A program made the translations under genes and the position numbers. 64,000 nt of DNA from Lachnospiraceae bacterium. GTDB taxonomy: Bacteria > Bacillota > Clostridia > Lachnospirales > Lachnospiraceae. Positions 17,195-25,126 of this stretch are shown piece after piece. Positions within the stretch are counted from its first letter, which is position 1. Each line of letters starts with the position of its first letter. The DNA is taken from contig JAFXAZ010000001.1 in NCBI GenBank assembly GCA_017521985.1, positions 1 to 64,000 on the forward strand, written 5' to 3'. Below the pieces are notes generated by a model. It was given only the letters and a program-made list of their open reading frames with translations. It was not told where the DNA came from and searched no databases.

Positions 17195-18055
17195 TTATTC
17201 AGAAATTTTCATAATGCCTTTTTCTGTTATTTTAATACGGTTATTTTTCAATAAATTGCCTACAGCACGCTTAAATTCATTCTTACTCATGCCTGTTTCG
17301 CGCTTAATTACCTCCGGTGATGCCTTGTCATTAAATGGTAATGCCCCGCCAAAGCGTTCAATAAGCTTCATAATTTCCTCAGCATCCGTAGCAATCTGAA
17401 GATATGCCTTATCTCTTACGCTCAAATCCAGCTTACCATCCTCTTTTACCCGAAGCACTCTTGCAGAAACCGTATCACCAATCTGAATATCTCCATAAAG
17501 CTCCTTCTTTGCAATCAGACCGGAATACCTGTCATCCACTGCTACAAAGGCACCAAAATTAGGACTGATCTCATAAACGCTACCGCTTACACGATCATCC
17601 TTTTGATACGGGCTGTCCGTGCGAAGCTCATGATATACATTCATAGTGGCACAGAGTCGTTCACTCTTGTCAATGTAAAGGGAAACCAAAACCTCTTCTC
17701 CCTCACTTATGTGCTTTTTCTGCTGCTTAAACGGAAGCAGCAAATCCTTTTCCAGCCCCCAGTCTAAAAAGGCACCAAACTTGCTTACCTGCGCTACACG
17801 CAGTCTTGCCACCTGCCCCATTGTTAACTTTGGCTGCAAAGTGGTGGCAATCAGTCGGTCCTTAGAGTCTTTGTATACAAAAACCTCTACGGTGTCCCCT
17901 ACCTTTTTGCCTTCAGGAACATACTTTGCCGGCAGAAGTACCTTGTCTTCCCGTAAAGCCTCTGCATCATGGACAGCTCCTTCCGGTGCCACATATACAC
18001 CAAAATCCACTTCCTTTACGATAATTAAATTCTGCACCTCTCCTAAACGAATCAT
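17195..18055 (-). CDS. cvfB: CvfB family S1 RNA-binding protein
   Basis: A 286-residue protein made of tandem S1-like OB folds (about 1-65, 70-140, 145-215), for example KKDLLLPFKQQ and PNFGAFVAVDDRYSGLI, with a C-terminal winged helix (GMSKNEFKRAVGNLLKNNRI). This is the layout of CvfB/YitL, a cytoplasmic RNA-binding regulator known to affect virulence gene expression in Staphylococcus. Its start codon overlaps the stop of the thioesterase gene (ATGA), so the two are translationally coupled. Its targets cannot be read from the sequence. Confidence 0.87.
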   Translation of the reverse strand: MIRLGEVQNLIIVKEVDFGVYVAPEGAVHDAEALREDKVLLPAKYVPEGKKVGDTVEVFVYKDSKDRLIATTLQPKLTMGQVARLRVAQVSKFGAFLDWGLEKDLLLPFKQQKKHISEGEEVLVSLYIDKSERLCATMNVYHELRTDSPYQKDDRVSGSVYEISPNFGAFVAVDDRYSGLIAKKELYGDIQIGDTVSARVLRVKEDGKLDLSVRDKAYLQIATDAEEIMKLIERFGGALPFNDKASPEVIKRETGMSKNEFKRAVGNLLKNNRIKITEKGIMKISE

Positions 18056-18777
18056 AATACCTCTCCTCCCGGTATAGTGTAAATATGCATATTTACATAA
18101 GGATTGCCATCCATGTCACGCAGGCTGATAGCCAGACCTCCTTCGATGGAAGCCACAAAAGGATAAATGTTATCCCCCAAAAATGCCTGCTTTTTATATT
18201 CTATTCGTATTTCCCTTACCTCTAAATGACAAGGAACATAATTCATTGCCACGGTAATATATTTGGCATTGTTCATGTGATGATTGGTGTCGATATATTC
18301 CCTGGTCACCTTTACCGGCGTAACCACCTCTCCAAGCTCCGGAATTGCAACTTTTCTTCCGGCATATTCCATTGGCAATTTTTCCTCCAATGAATAATGC
18401 TGAATAATTTCCTCTGTTGCCTTAACCGGCCTGCCCGTCTTCATATCCAAAAGCGTCCAGATAGAATTGGCACTGACAATTCGATTGCCTTTCATATCCT
18501 CAATCAGAAAATTACGCATTCCCATAAAGCTTTTAAATTCATAAGGAAAAGTTCCTACCTTTACCGGCTCATTCTGCTCCGGCCTTCTCTCAATCACAAT
18601 CTGCCAGAAACTGAGTACCCATGCCAGATGCTTCTCCTCCAAATACTCTCGCCCGACCCCCAGTGAGTCCGACTGCATATTCGAACAATCCTGAAAATAA
18701 TCTACGATTTTGGGCACTGCCAAATATCCCTTTTCATCCAATTCACTATAACGAATTTTACTTTCAAATTTATACAT
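18052..18777 (-). CDS. Acyl-ACP thioesterase (FatA/FatB-like)
   Basis: A 241-residue protein with two hot-dog folds. The first begins YSELDEKGYLAVPKIVDYFQD and the second carries EYIDTNHHMNNAKYI, with the Asp, Asn and His pattern of bacterial acyl-ACP thioesterases. It releases free fatty acids from acyl carrier protein in the cytoplasm. The gene lies 14 bases after the S24/S26 peptidase-like gene and overlaps cvfB by four bases, so it sits in the same run of minus-strand genes. Confidence 0.88.
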   Translation of the reverse strand: MYKFESKIRYSELDEKGYLAVPKIVDYFQDCSNMQSDSLGVGREYLEEKHLAWVLSFWQIVIERRPEQNEPVKVGTFPYEFKSFMGMRNFLIEDMKGNRIVSANSIWTLLDMKTGRPVKATEEIIQHYSLEEKLPMEYAGRKVAIPELGEVVTPVKVTREYIDTNHHMNNAKYITVAMNYVPCHLEVREIRIEYKKQAFLGDNIYPFVASIEGGLAISLRDMDGNPYVNMHIYTIPGGEVL

Positions 18778-18791
18778 CTAATACCTTCTAG

Positions 18792-19280
18792 TTAATTTTT
18801 TGATTTCAGACGCATCCTTAAAATACGAAGCTTTCTGATAATACGATACCCCAAATAGCGCATAGGTCTGCTATAATGCCAAAAATAACAATATAGCCGG
18901 TAACCCGGCTCTTTCACACTGTGCTCTCGTTTTCCACGTGTAAATGCAGTTACCACTGCAATCATCTGGTCATGACGAAGCCCCGGCTCCTTCACAAACT
19001 GATTATCTCCGATACAAGTATAAACCATACCGGACTCATCTACCTCTATGATTCGATGCAAAACATACTTGCCATCTTCCCGCTGATAGAGAACAATATC
19101 ATATTTTTTCAAACGCGCCGGAGGCGGGGACAGCAATACACTGTCTGTCCCTTGACGGAGCAGTGGCAGCATACTGATTCCCTTAGGCGAAAATCTAACC
19201 CTCTGCCCTGCTTCCAGTCGTTCCTTCCATAGCGGCATAAGCTGCTCTAATTGCAACTCTTTTGTCTTCACGGAGTTCAT
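18792..19280 (-). CDS. S24/S26 peptidase-like protein
   Basis: A 162-residue protein with FSPKGISMLPLL (about 31-42, the SxMxP nucleophile motif of signal peptidase and LexA folds), followed by KKYDIVLYQ and GKYVLHRIIEV, the strands that normally carry the base. The typical N-terminal membrane anchor of signal peptidase I is missing; the C-terminus is highly basic and Tyr/Trp-rich. Such S24/S26 proteins are often encoded beside PqqD and HprK-like genes in Lachnospiraceae, as here. Whether it is an active peptidase is uncertain, since the catalytic base is not clear from reading alone. Confidence 0.75.
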   Translation of the reverse strand: MNSVKTKELQLEQLMPLWKERLEAGQRVRFSPKGISMLPLLRQGTDSVLLSPPPARLKKYDIVLYQREDGKYVLHRIIEVDESGMVYTCIGDNQFVKEPGLRHDQMIAVVTAFTRGKREHSVKEPGYRLYCYFWHYSRPMRYLGYRIIRKLRILRMRLKSKN

Positions 19281-19289
19281 CTTTTACTA

Positions 19290-20033
19290 TCACTCACCCT
19301 TTTTTCCATTCAAAATCTCTTCAAGGTTTATAGAACCGCCGCCGATTTCGATTGGTGGATTTTTCTGCTCATGCTCTGCCTTCGCCTGGTTGTACCACGC
19401 AAAAAAGTCTGCCACGTTTGCAAAGCTTTCATAATAAGCCTTCTGTGCATCCGCATCCAGTGCATTGTATTCCTCATAAGACAGCTCCTGACTCTCAGAT
19501 GGAGTTGATGTCGGTTCCGGAGTTGGTGTCGCAGTCGGCTTTGCAGTCGGTGTCGCGGTTGGCTTTGCGGTCGGTGTCGCGGTCGGCTTTGCGGTCGGTG
19601 TCGCGGTTGGTTCTGCGGTCGGTGTCGCGGTTGGTTCTGCAGTCGGTTCCGCAGTTGGCTCCGCAGTCGGTGCCGCTGTTGGTTCCGCAGTCGGTGCTGC
19701 TGTTGGTGCCGCAGTTGGTGCCGCGGTTGGCTTTGCAGTTGGTGCCGCGGTTGGCTTTGCAGTCGGTGCCACAGTTGGCTTTGCAGTTGGTGCCGCGGTC
19801 GGCTTTGCAGTTGGTGCCGCAGTTGGCTTTGCAGTCGGTGCTGCGGTCGGTGTCGCAGTTGGTACCGCAGTCGGCTCTGCTGTCGGTGTCACCACCTCTC
19901 CCTGAGTTTCCGTTGACACAACATTTTTGTCGTGATTTTTGGATACTTTAATGGCAACTACGCCAATTACCACCACTAAAACCACGGCCAATGCAGCCAT
20001 GGCGCCATACATTATTTTGTCTTTCTTGTTCAT
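19290..20033 (-). CDS. Membrane-anchored protein with long PTA-repeat stalk
   Basis: A 247-residue protein: a basic N-terminus, one membrane segment (about 8-30), then about 125 residues made almost entirely of P-T-A-x repeats (PTAKPTAAPTA and variants, about 49-173), then a compact C-terminal region with YEEYNALDADAQKAYYESF and ADFFAWYNQAKAE. The repeat region probably forms a stiff, extended and possibly O-glycosylated stalk that holds the C-terminal domain away from the membrane. RBS AAGGAG is present. The gene lies between PqqD and the S24/S26 peptidase-like gene. Function unknown. Confidence 0.7.
   Translation of the reverse strand: MNKKDKIMYGAMAALAVVLVVVIGVVAIKVSKNHDKNVVSTETQGEVVTPTAEPTAVPTATPTAAPTAKPTAAPTAKPTAAPTAKPTVAPTAKPTAAPTAKPTAAPTAAPTAAPTAEPTAAPTAEPTAEPTAEPTATPTAEPTATPTAKPTATPTAKPTATPTAKPTATPTPEPTSTPSESQELSYEEYNALDADAQKAYYESFANVADFFAWYNQAKAEHEQKNPPIEIGGGSINLEEILNGKKGE
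19518..19889 (-). repeat. DNA repeat encoding the PT-rich stalk
   Basis: About 370 bases of tandem GCNGTYGGN-type units (plus-strand view) encode the P-T-A-x repeats. The repeat length is likely to vary between strains by slippage. It also creates a long antisense open frame that is not a gene. Confidence 0.85.
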
Positions 20034-20132
20034 AATACATTACTCCTTTTTGGTTTTTCCGTTTTATGTAATCGTATATCTATGTATGTTTAAAAATAAG
20101 CCGGAAGCAAATCCGACCTATTACATTCACTA

Positions 20133-20402
20133 TCAGCAGTCCTCCAAACAACCGACCTGACTTAATTTGTCTAAAAATGCGTCCACATCCTCTAATGCCT
20201 GCTCGCAGCTCACCTCATACTCAGCAGTCAGTACCTCTGCTAATTCCGCACGATCTGCCCCCTTCTCCAATGCCTTCCACAGTAAGACACCGGATTCATT
20301 CAGTGTCAGCATTCCGTTAAAATCTACAAGTGCAGCTCCATAAGCCAATACACACCATGTATCTGCCACCTGCCGTAATACTAAATTTTCCTTTAATTTC
20401 AT
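20133..20402 (-). CDS. PqqD family protein
   Basis: An 89-residue PqqD-like domain. The pattern WCVLAYGAALVDFNGMLTLNESGVLLWKALE, followed by Leu-rich helices and a C-terminal FLDKLSQVGCLED, is typical. PqqD folds serve as the precursor-recognition element (RRE) in ribosomal peptide pathways and also occur as stand-alone proteins beside HprK-like kinases. The start overlaps the stop of the kinase-like gene by four bases. In this cluster it may present a peptide or protein substrate to the kinase or to the S24/S26 protein, which is inference only. Confidence 0.82.
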   Translation of the reverse strand: MKLKENLVLRQVADTWCVLAYGAALVDFNGMLTLNESGVLLWKALEKGADRAELAEVLTAEYEVSCEQALEDVDAFLDKLSQVGCLEDC

Positions 20403-21124
20403 AGTCCCATCTCCTTTGCAGCCCGACTCATGGTCTCGTGGCTTAAACGTGCTGCTGCCTCCTCCGGCAGATTTTCCAATTCAAATACAGGTATCTCCCG
20501 CACCAGCCTACCAAGGCTGTCCAGCAAAGGCTCCAGCCTCTCCGCAGTTCTAAACTGGTGTAAGGTTTGATAAAGCACATGACCTATAACATCCTTTTCG
20601 CCAAGACGGCGAATTACGTTCTCCTGACCTCTCTTTAAAAAGCAAATGCCTGCAAGCGGAACCCTTTTATTTTGATTGATGCCATCCTTTCCGCACCATG
20701 GAGTTCCGTAAGCATACCAACGGCCATCCTCTCTGCGAAGAGCCGGCTTGTCATCATTAAATACCTGAGCTTCTTCTCCGAATATCTGCTGCCACAACCG
20801 TGTGTGGGTAGACTTGCCCATGCCACTTGGACCAGAAAAAAGATAAGCTCTTCCGTCCAGTTCTACTGCCGATGCATGGAGCATCAACCCGCCGAATTCT
20901 ATCAATCTGGCATAAAACTGCCACCCGGATTCCAAATAGACAACGCTTTCCTCACTCAATGACTCAGGGTAGACCTCCGGACGATACTGTCCCGCATCAA
21001 TTACGATATCCGCAATATAATCTTCTTCACATAAATAATCCTTACAGCGAGAATCCATGCCTCCCACTGCAGGTACTTCAACATATAAATTTGCTACTCG
21101 ACACAACATACGCACTAACCTCAT
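20399..21124 (-). CDS. HprK/PEPCK-like P-loop kinase
   Basis: A 241-residue protein. The P-loop FSGPSGMGKSTHTRLWQ (about 93-109) comes after LMLHASAVELDGRAYLF, which is the arrangement of the HPr kinase C-terminal domain and of PEP-carboxykinase folds. NDDKPALRRE likely provides the metal-binding Asp. The N-terminal DRTGG domain of real HPr kinase is missing. Proteins of this kind are found with PqqD proteins, S24/S26 peptidases and lasso-peptide genes, where some phosphorylate the peptide. The target here is unknown. Confidence 0.75.
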   Translation of the reverse strand: MRLVRMLCRVANLYVEVPAVGGMDSRCKDYLCEEDYIADIVIDAGQYRPEVYPESLSEESVVYLESGWQFYARLIEFGGLMLHASAVELDGRAYLFSGPSGMGKSTHTRLWQQIFGEEAQVFNDDKPALRREDGRWYAYGTPWCGKDGINQNKRVPLAGICFLKRGQENVIRRLGEKDVIGHVLYQTLHQFRTAERLEPLLDSLGRLVREIPVFELENLPEEAAARLSHETMSRAAKEMGL

Positions 21125-21185
21125 TATTTCCCTATTTTATCATAGTTTATATAGTTTGGCAAGAATTTCTATTGCTCTAGCCCTT

Positions 21186-22883
21186 CTAGTCCTTCTCCGT
21201 AATTCTAGGGGAAAAACCATCTCCAAACACCAACTGTTTGTTACAAATATCAAGTGCAGCTTTACGATGTGTTGCAATCAATATAGTTTTATTTGTCAAC
21301 CGCTTTAACTGCTCCAGCAGTCTCTTTTCCGTCATTTCATCCAAGGCACTGGTTGCTTCATCAAATATGAGTACCGGTGCATCTGCGTACAAAGCTCTTG
21401 CTATCGCTATTCTCTGCATTTGTCCTTCGGAAAGTCCGGCTCCCTTTTCACCAAGCATGGTGTCAAGTCCTTCCGGAAGCTCCCATACAAAATCTGCACA
21501 GGCAAGCTGCAATGCTTTCTCCACGGTAATCCCTGACGCACATTCCTTTCTATGAAAGGTAACCACATCCCGGATCGTCCCGCTCATGAGACAATTCCCC
21601 TGCGGAACGTAAGCAAACAGCCTCTTCCATTCCCGTACCAGGGCCCTATCTCCCCCAAGCCTCTCTATCTGTATGCTTCCGGTTTGTGGCTCATACACAC
21701 CCATTAACAGCTTTAACAGGGTGGACTTCCCACAGCCCGAGTCCCCCATGACCGCCACATAATCCCCTTTGCAAATGGTAAGATTTAAATCCGATAGTAT
21801 CTGTAATCCGTTTTCCCCATCATGATACGAAAAGCTTACATCAGAAAGCACCATGCTCTTCATTTGCTCCTGATACATTGCTTTTGCTTCTTGAGCGGAT
21901 TTGCTCTGCTCTGCACCTGAAGATTTATAGTTTTCTGCTTCCATCAATCTCTCACAGCTTGCCATCATACTGTAAAATCGAGGCAAAAAGCCGCTGATAT
22001 TTGCAAACGGATACTGAATTTGTCCGATGAGCTGTATCACAGCCATAAAGCTTCCGTAGGTCATGGTTCCATTTAAAATTCCATAGCCGCAGAAAAGTGC
22101 ACCCAGCACATATGCACCATTCATTACTACCCCAAAGCCGGTATTGCAGATATTAGAAAAATGACTCTTTTTGATACGTGCACGTTTATGCTCCTTCATC
22201 TTGTCCGCCGCTTCTTCCGCAACGGCATCCTCTACACCATAGGAACGTACCACCAGCATACCGGAAAGGCTTTCCTGCATATACATATACAGACCGCCAT
22301 CCCTCTCACGCACATGGTTGTGAAGCTCTTTTAACACCTTGCGAAAGGCATAGGAAAATCCCATAAGAAGGATACCGCCCGGCACTATGAGATACAAAAA
22401 CCCCGGCTCCAAAATCACGATTGCGGATATGGCTCCCACAAGTCTGACTATCATTCCTGCCAGGCCCGGTAAAATATCCGTCAGTCCATTGGCTACCACT
22501 ACCGTATCCCCGATAAGTCTGTTCATCCATTCCCCCGAATGTACCGCTGAAACCTCCGCATAATCCTTTTTCATAAGCGTAGCAAAAAGCCTTTCCTTGA
22601 AACGATTTTCCAAAGAAGCTCTGGTGTATTCCTCTAAAAAGCGTGCCAACGCCCGGACTAACAGCTGCGCACAGACTAACAGGGCAAATGCCACAACAGC
22701 AGATAAAAAACGCTGCCTGTCACCCGCCACCGCTCCGTTGATAATATCACGAAGAAAAAGTGCATAAAAAACGCTGCTGATGCCCAGAAGTGCCTGCGCC
22801 ACCAGAAGAATGCCAATATTTAATTTTCCTTTTTTTGACACAGCATTCAGATAGTGCCATGTACGTTTTTCAATCTTCTTCAT
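21186..22883 (-). CDS. ABC transporter, fused permease and ATPase (exporter type)
   Basis: A 565-residue half-transporter. Six membrane segments occupy about 1-310 and the ATPase domain about 345-560, with Walker A GDSGCGKST, signature LSEGQMQR (degenerate from LSGGQ) and Walker B VLIFDEATSALD. It should work as a homodimeric exporter of lipid, peptide or drug. No N-terminal C39 peptidase domain is present, so leader cleavage would need another enzyme, such as the S24/S26 protein encoded further downstream in the same run. It lies 61 bases upstream of the HprK-like gene. Confidence 0.88.
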   Translation of the reverse strand: MKKIEKRTWHYLNAVSKKGKLNIGILLVAQALLGISSVFYALFLRDIINGAVAGDRQRFLSAVVAFALLVCAQLLVRALARFLEEYTRASLENRFKERLFATLMKKDYAEVSAVHSGEWMNRLIGDTVVVANGLTDILPGLAGMIVRLVGAISAIVILEPGFLYLIVPGGILLMGFSYAFRKVLKELHNHVRERDGGLYMYMQESLSGMLVVRSYGVEDAVAEEAADKMKEHKRARIKKSHFSNICNTGFGVVMNGAYVLGALFCGYGILNGTMTYGSFMAVIQLIGQIQYPFANISGFLPRFYSMMASCERLMEAENYKSSGAEQSKSAQEAKAMYQEQMKSMVLSDVSFSYHDGENGLQILSDLNLTICKGDYVAVMGDSGCGKSTLLKLLMGVYEPQTGSIQIERLGGDRALVREWKRLFAYVPQGNCLMSGTIRDVVTFHRKECASGITVEKALQLACADFVWELPEGLDTMLGEKGAGLSEGQMQRIAIARALYADAPVLIFDEATSALDEMTEKRLLEQLKRLTNKTILIATHRKAALDICNKQLVFGDGFSPRITEKD

Positions 22884-22906
22884 GATTACGTCCCTTCAGA
22901 AGCTTT

Positions 22907-23974
22907 TTAACACAAATACTTTCCAATTACCGGAATTCTGCGAAGGATTGCTGCTGTAAGCAGGCATATTACAAAACACAACACCGCATAAACAGGAATA
23001 CCTATTGCATTCGGAAGCATCATGCTGTGAACACCCAATGGTTTCAACGCTTCCATCAGACCGATATGCATGACATAAACGCCCAGGGTTCCTACGGAAA
23101 TCTCCTTCACAATTCTTTGTCCTACTTCTCCCAGAGACACCTTTTGCCCCTTTTCAACCACAAAGGAAAAAAGGACGGTAACCATTACAAAGGTGAAGAT
23201 TCCAAAGCTGTCGTAAATAGCTCCTACTGCCGTTCCCTCCCGCCATGCCAATAAATTTCCAAATATAATATTCAAAAATATTGCCGGAATAAAGGATACA
23301 TAGATTGCTTTTCGGAGCTTCTTGCCGATTCCTACATGTACAATATAGTATCCCCAAACAAAATAACCAATATATCCACAGGCCAATTCAATTTTGGCTA
23401 AATCAAGAATGTACTGCAGCTCATCCGTTTTCAAGAAAGCCCTGAGTGTCTCACTGCAAATCTGCAGCACAAAAAACAAAGTCAAAAAATACTGCAAGGT
23501 CTTCTTATCCGTATGCTCCACCCAGCTTTTTAAAATGGGAAGCAGCACATAAATCCCTACAATCATAGGTATAAACCACAGGTGATAGCGTCCGCTTAGC
23601 ATCTCACGCAGGATTTCTTTGTAAGAAAGTGAGGAAAATCCATGTCCAACGCAATCATACAAGCCATAAATACAAGACCAAACAATGTACAGAATTACCA
23701 GACGAAGGATATTGTGTATATAAAGACGCTTCAGATTAAGCCTATATCCATTGTCTAAAAACAAGGCTCCGCTAATCATAACAAAAATCGGTACGCCAAA
23801 CCTAAACACTGCATTATAGGAATTTGCAATTACCCACTCTGCACTTCGCACATCCAAATCATACCAAAACTGTGCAGCACTATGCAGCATTACCACACTG
23901 AATGCCGCAAGAATACGCAGCAAATCATACTGTATTTTTCTTTGATTATCCTTCTGAATATATCTGTTACGCAT
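22907..23974 (-). CDS. Membrane acyltransferase, acyltransferase-3 family
   Basis: A 355-residue protein with about ten hydrophobic segments. The start IQYDLLRILAAFSVVMLHSA carries the family pattern R-x10-H, and the middle holds WFIPMIVGIYVLLPILK. These enzymes transfer acetyl, succinyl or similar groups to surface polysaccharides or lipids at the membrane (OafA/WecH type). The gene lies 23 bases upstream of the ABC exporter gene, so the exporter cluster may modify a surface compound. The acceptor is unknown. Confidence 0.85.
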   Translation of the reverse strand: MRNRYIQKDNQRKIQYDLLRILAAFSVVMLHSAAQFWYDLDVRSAEWVIANSYNAVFRFGVPIFVMISGALFLDNGYRLNLKRLYIHNILRLVILYIVWSCIYGLYDCVGHGFSSLSYKEILREMLSGRYHLWFIPMIVGIYVLLPILKSWVEHTDKKTLQYFLTLFFVLQICSETLRAFLKTDELQYILDLAKIELACGYIGYFVWGYYIVHVGIGKKLRKAIYVSFIPAIFLNIIFGNLLAWREGTAVGAIYDSFGIFTFVMVTVLFSFVVEKGQKVSLGEVGQRIVKEISVGTLGVYVMHIGLMEALKPLGVHSMMLPNAIGIPVYAVLCFVICLLTAAILRRIPVIGKYLC

Positions 23975-24044
23975 GTTTCCCTCTGTTTTCTTTTCTATAT
24001 TATAATATTATACCGCATAGGCATCAAAAGCACAAGTTTATAAT

Positions 24045-24431
24045 TCATATAGACAAATCTCTGAGAATCCTCGCCGCCTGCTCTTTTCTGATGTCTTCCA
24101 CGTTATTGATGCGGTACTTAATTCTACGAATTTGCTCCCCGGTTAATTCCTTAATCTTATATACCTCAAAGAATTCGATGCTGCCAAGCTTCATTACATC
24201 AAATTTCAGCAACGCATCAAAATGTATGCTATAAAAGGTATCTATTACCTTCAAATTAAGATTTCTATTACAACATTTATTAACAATATAGTACCCGCCT
24301 CTGTAAATAAAAGCTTCCTCTGATGCTTCATTTAAAGCCCCAAACAAATCAAATTTATTGTCTGCTTGTAAATCTTCTTTTTGATATGCCTCGATAATAC
24401 GGTCAAAATATTTTTCCTGTATACGGTCCAT
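24045..24431 (-). CDS. Hypothetical protein, 128 residues, beside a small HTH gene
   Basis: Not recognised. The protein is 128 residues long, charged and soluble, with mixed helix and strand character, a Cys pair (NKCCNRN) in the middle and a basic C-terminus (RRIKYRINNVEDIRKEQAARIL). The ATG at 24431 has AGGAAGG in front; a GTG five codons upstream is the alternative. It is divergent from the XRE-type gene at 24572, and its likely promoter (TTGACA-17-TATGGT, 24498-24526) overlaps a palindrome between them, so the small regulator may repress it. Confidence 0.6.
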   Translation of the reverse strand: MDRIQEKYFDRIIEAYQKEDLQADNKFDLFGALNEASEEAFIYRGGYYIVNKCCNRNLNLKVIDTFYSIHFDALLKFDVMKLGSIEFFEVYKIKELTGEQIRRIKYRINNVEDIRKEQAARILRDLSI

Positions 24432-24497
24432 AATGCCCTTCCTCACTCATTTAATTGTACAACAAGCCTTGTGCAACTTCTTAGAACTTATATTTTA

Positions 24498-24546
24498 ACC
24501 ATAATTTAGTAAACTATAAATGTCAAATATATTATGTCATTATAGT
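24498..24546 (-). promoter_or_regulatory. Promoter with overlapping palindromic operator candidate
   Basis: On the minus strand TTGACA (24521-24526) and TATGGT (24498-24503) are 17 bases apart, reading to the 128-residue gene. A palindrome with ACTATAA/TTATAGT arms (24513-24546) covers the -35 box. It is a good candidate binding site for the XRE protein encoded next to it. Confidence 0.5.
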
Positions 24547-24571
24547 TAATATTTATTGTGGGGTATGTAAT

Positions 24572-24808
24572 ATGGACGAACAAAACTTTGGATATATAAA
24601 AATTAAACTGGATGAACTTATAAAAGAAAAGGGAATCAGCAAAAATAAGCTTTCCCATAGAGCGGAAATGCAGCGCACGCAGATAAACCAATACTGCAGC
24701 AATGAAATTACTCGCCTTGATACCGCCGTCCTTGCAAGGCTATGTGCGACACTGAACTGCAAAATAGAAGATTTATTGGAATATGTACCAGCAGCGCAAT
24801 CTGAGTAA
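24572..24808 (+). CDS. Small XRE/Cro-type helix-turn-helix regulator
   Basis: A 78-residue protein that is almost only a Cro/C1-type DNA-binding domain: KLDELIKEKGISKNKLSHRAEM, recognition helix QRTQINQYCSNEITRLD and TAVLARLCATLNCKIEDLLEYVP (YozG-like). It probably binds DNA as a dimer. It is divergent from the 128-residue gene, and the shared intergenic region holds a palindrome. Only a weak GTGGGG ribosome binding site is visible. A perfect 10-bp hairpin follows at 24831-24857. Confidence 0.82.
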   Translation: MDEQNFGYIKIKLDELIKEKGISKNKLSHRAEMQRTQINQYCSNEITRLDTAVLARLCATLNCKIEDLLEYVPAAQSE

Positions 24809-24830
24809 TTTTATATCCAAAATGCTTAAA

Positions 24831-24857
24831 TGCCCGGAAAACTGTAGTTTCCGGGCA
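24831..24857 (+). terminator. Hairpin after the XRE gene
   Basis: TGCCCGGAAA and TTTCCGGGCA form a perfect 10-bp GC-rich stem with a 7-base loop. There is no T-run on the plus strand right after it; the second hairpin at 24864-24892, which is followed by TTTC, may complete termination. Confidence 0.5.
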
Positions 24858-24861
24858 CTAA

Positions 24862-24893
24862 AAAACCTCTAAAGATTTCTCTTCAGAGGTTTT
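24862..24893 (-). terminator. Terminator of the tRNA-Gln transcript
   Basis: AACCTCTGAAGA pairs with TCTTTAGAGGTT (one mismatched or wobble pair) on the minus strand and is followed by a T-run. It lies just after the tRNA gene and can work in both directions. Confidence 0.75.
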
Positions 24894-24898
24894 CTTAG

Positions 24899-24970
24899 CA
24901 GCGCTACAAGGATTCGAACCTTGAAATGACGGAGTCAGAGTCCGTTGCCTTACCGTTTGGCGATAGCGCT
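24899..24970 (-). tRNA. tRNA-Gln (anticodon CTG)
   Basis: A complete 72-base cloverleaf can be drawn on the minus strand: acceptor AGCGCTA/TAGCGCT, D-stem GCC/GGC, anticodon stem ACGGA/TCCGT with loop CTCTGAC (anticodon CTG, reads CAG) and T-stem CAAGG/CCTTG with loop TTCGAAT, discriminator G. The CCA end is not encoded. It stands alone and is followed by a terminator. Confidence 0.93.
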
Positions 24971-25126
24971 ATATGTTATTGCTGAACACTTATATTATTA
25001 TACACACTTTCCCAAATTATGCAAGTACTTTTTTTAAATTTTTACAAAAAAATTTTTAAGAGTTTTCTGGTACTTTTTTCAGTTCAGCCACAAGCTTAAT
25101 CAGCCTGTGGCTAAACTGTTTATGAA

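Noticed and set aside
19352-19951. A 199-residue plus-strand open frame opposite the PT-repeat gene
   Set aside because: It is the antisense of the repeat and only long because the repeat lacks stops in that frame. It has no ribosome binding site; the minus-strand product has a proper start, membrane segment and C-terminal domain.
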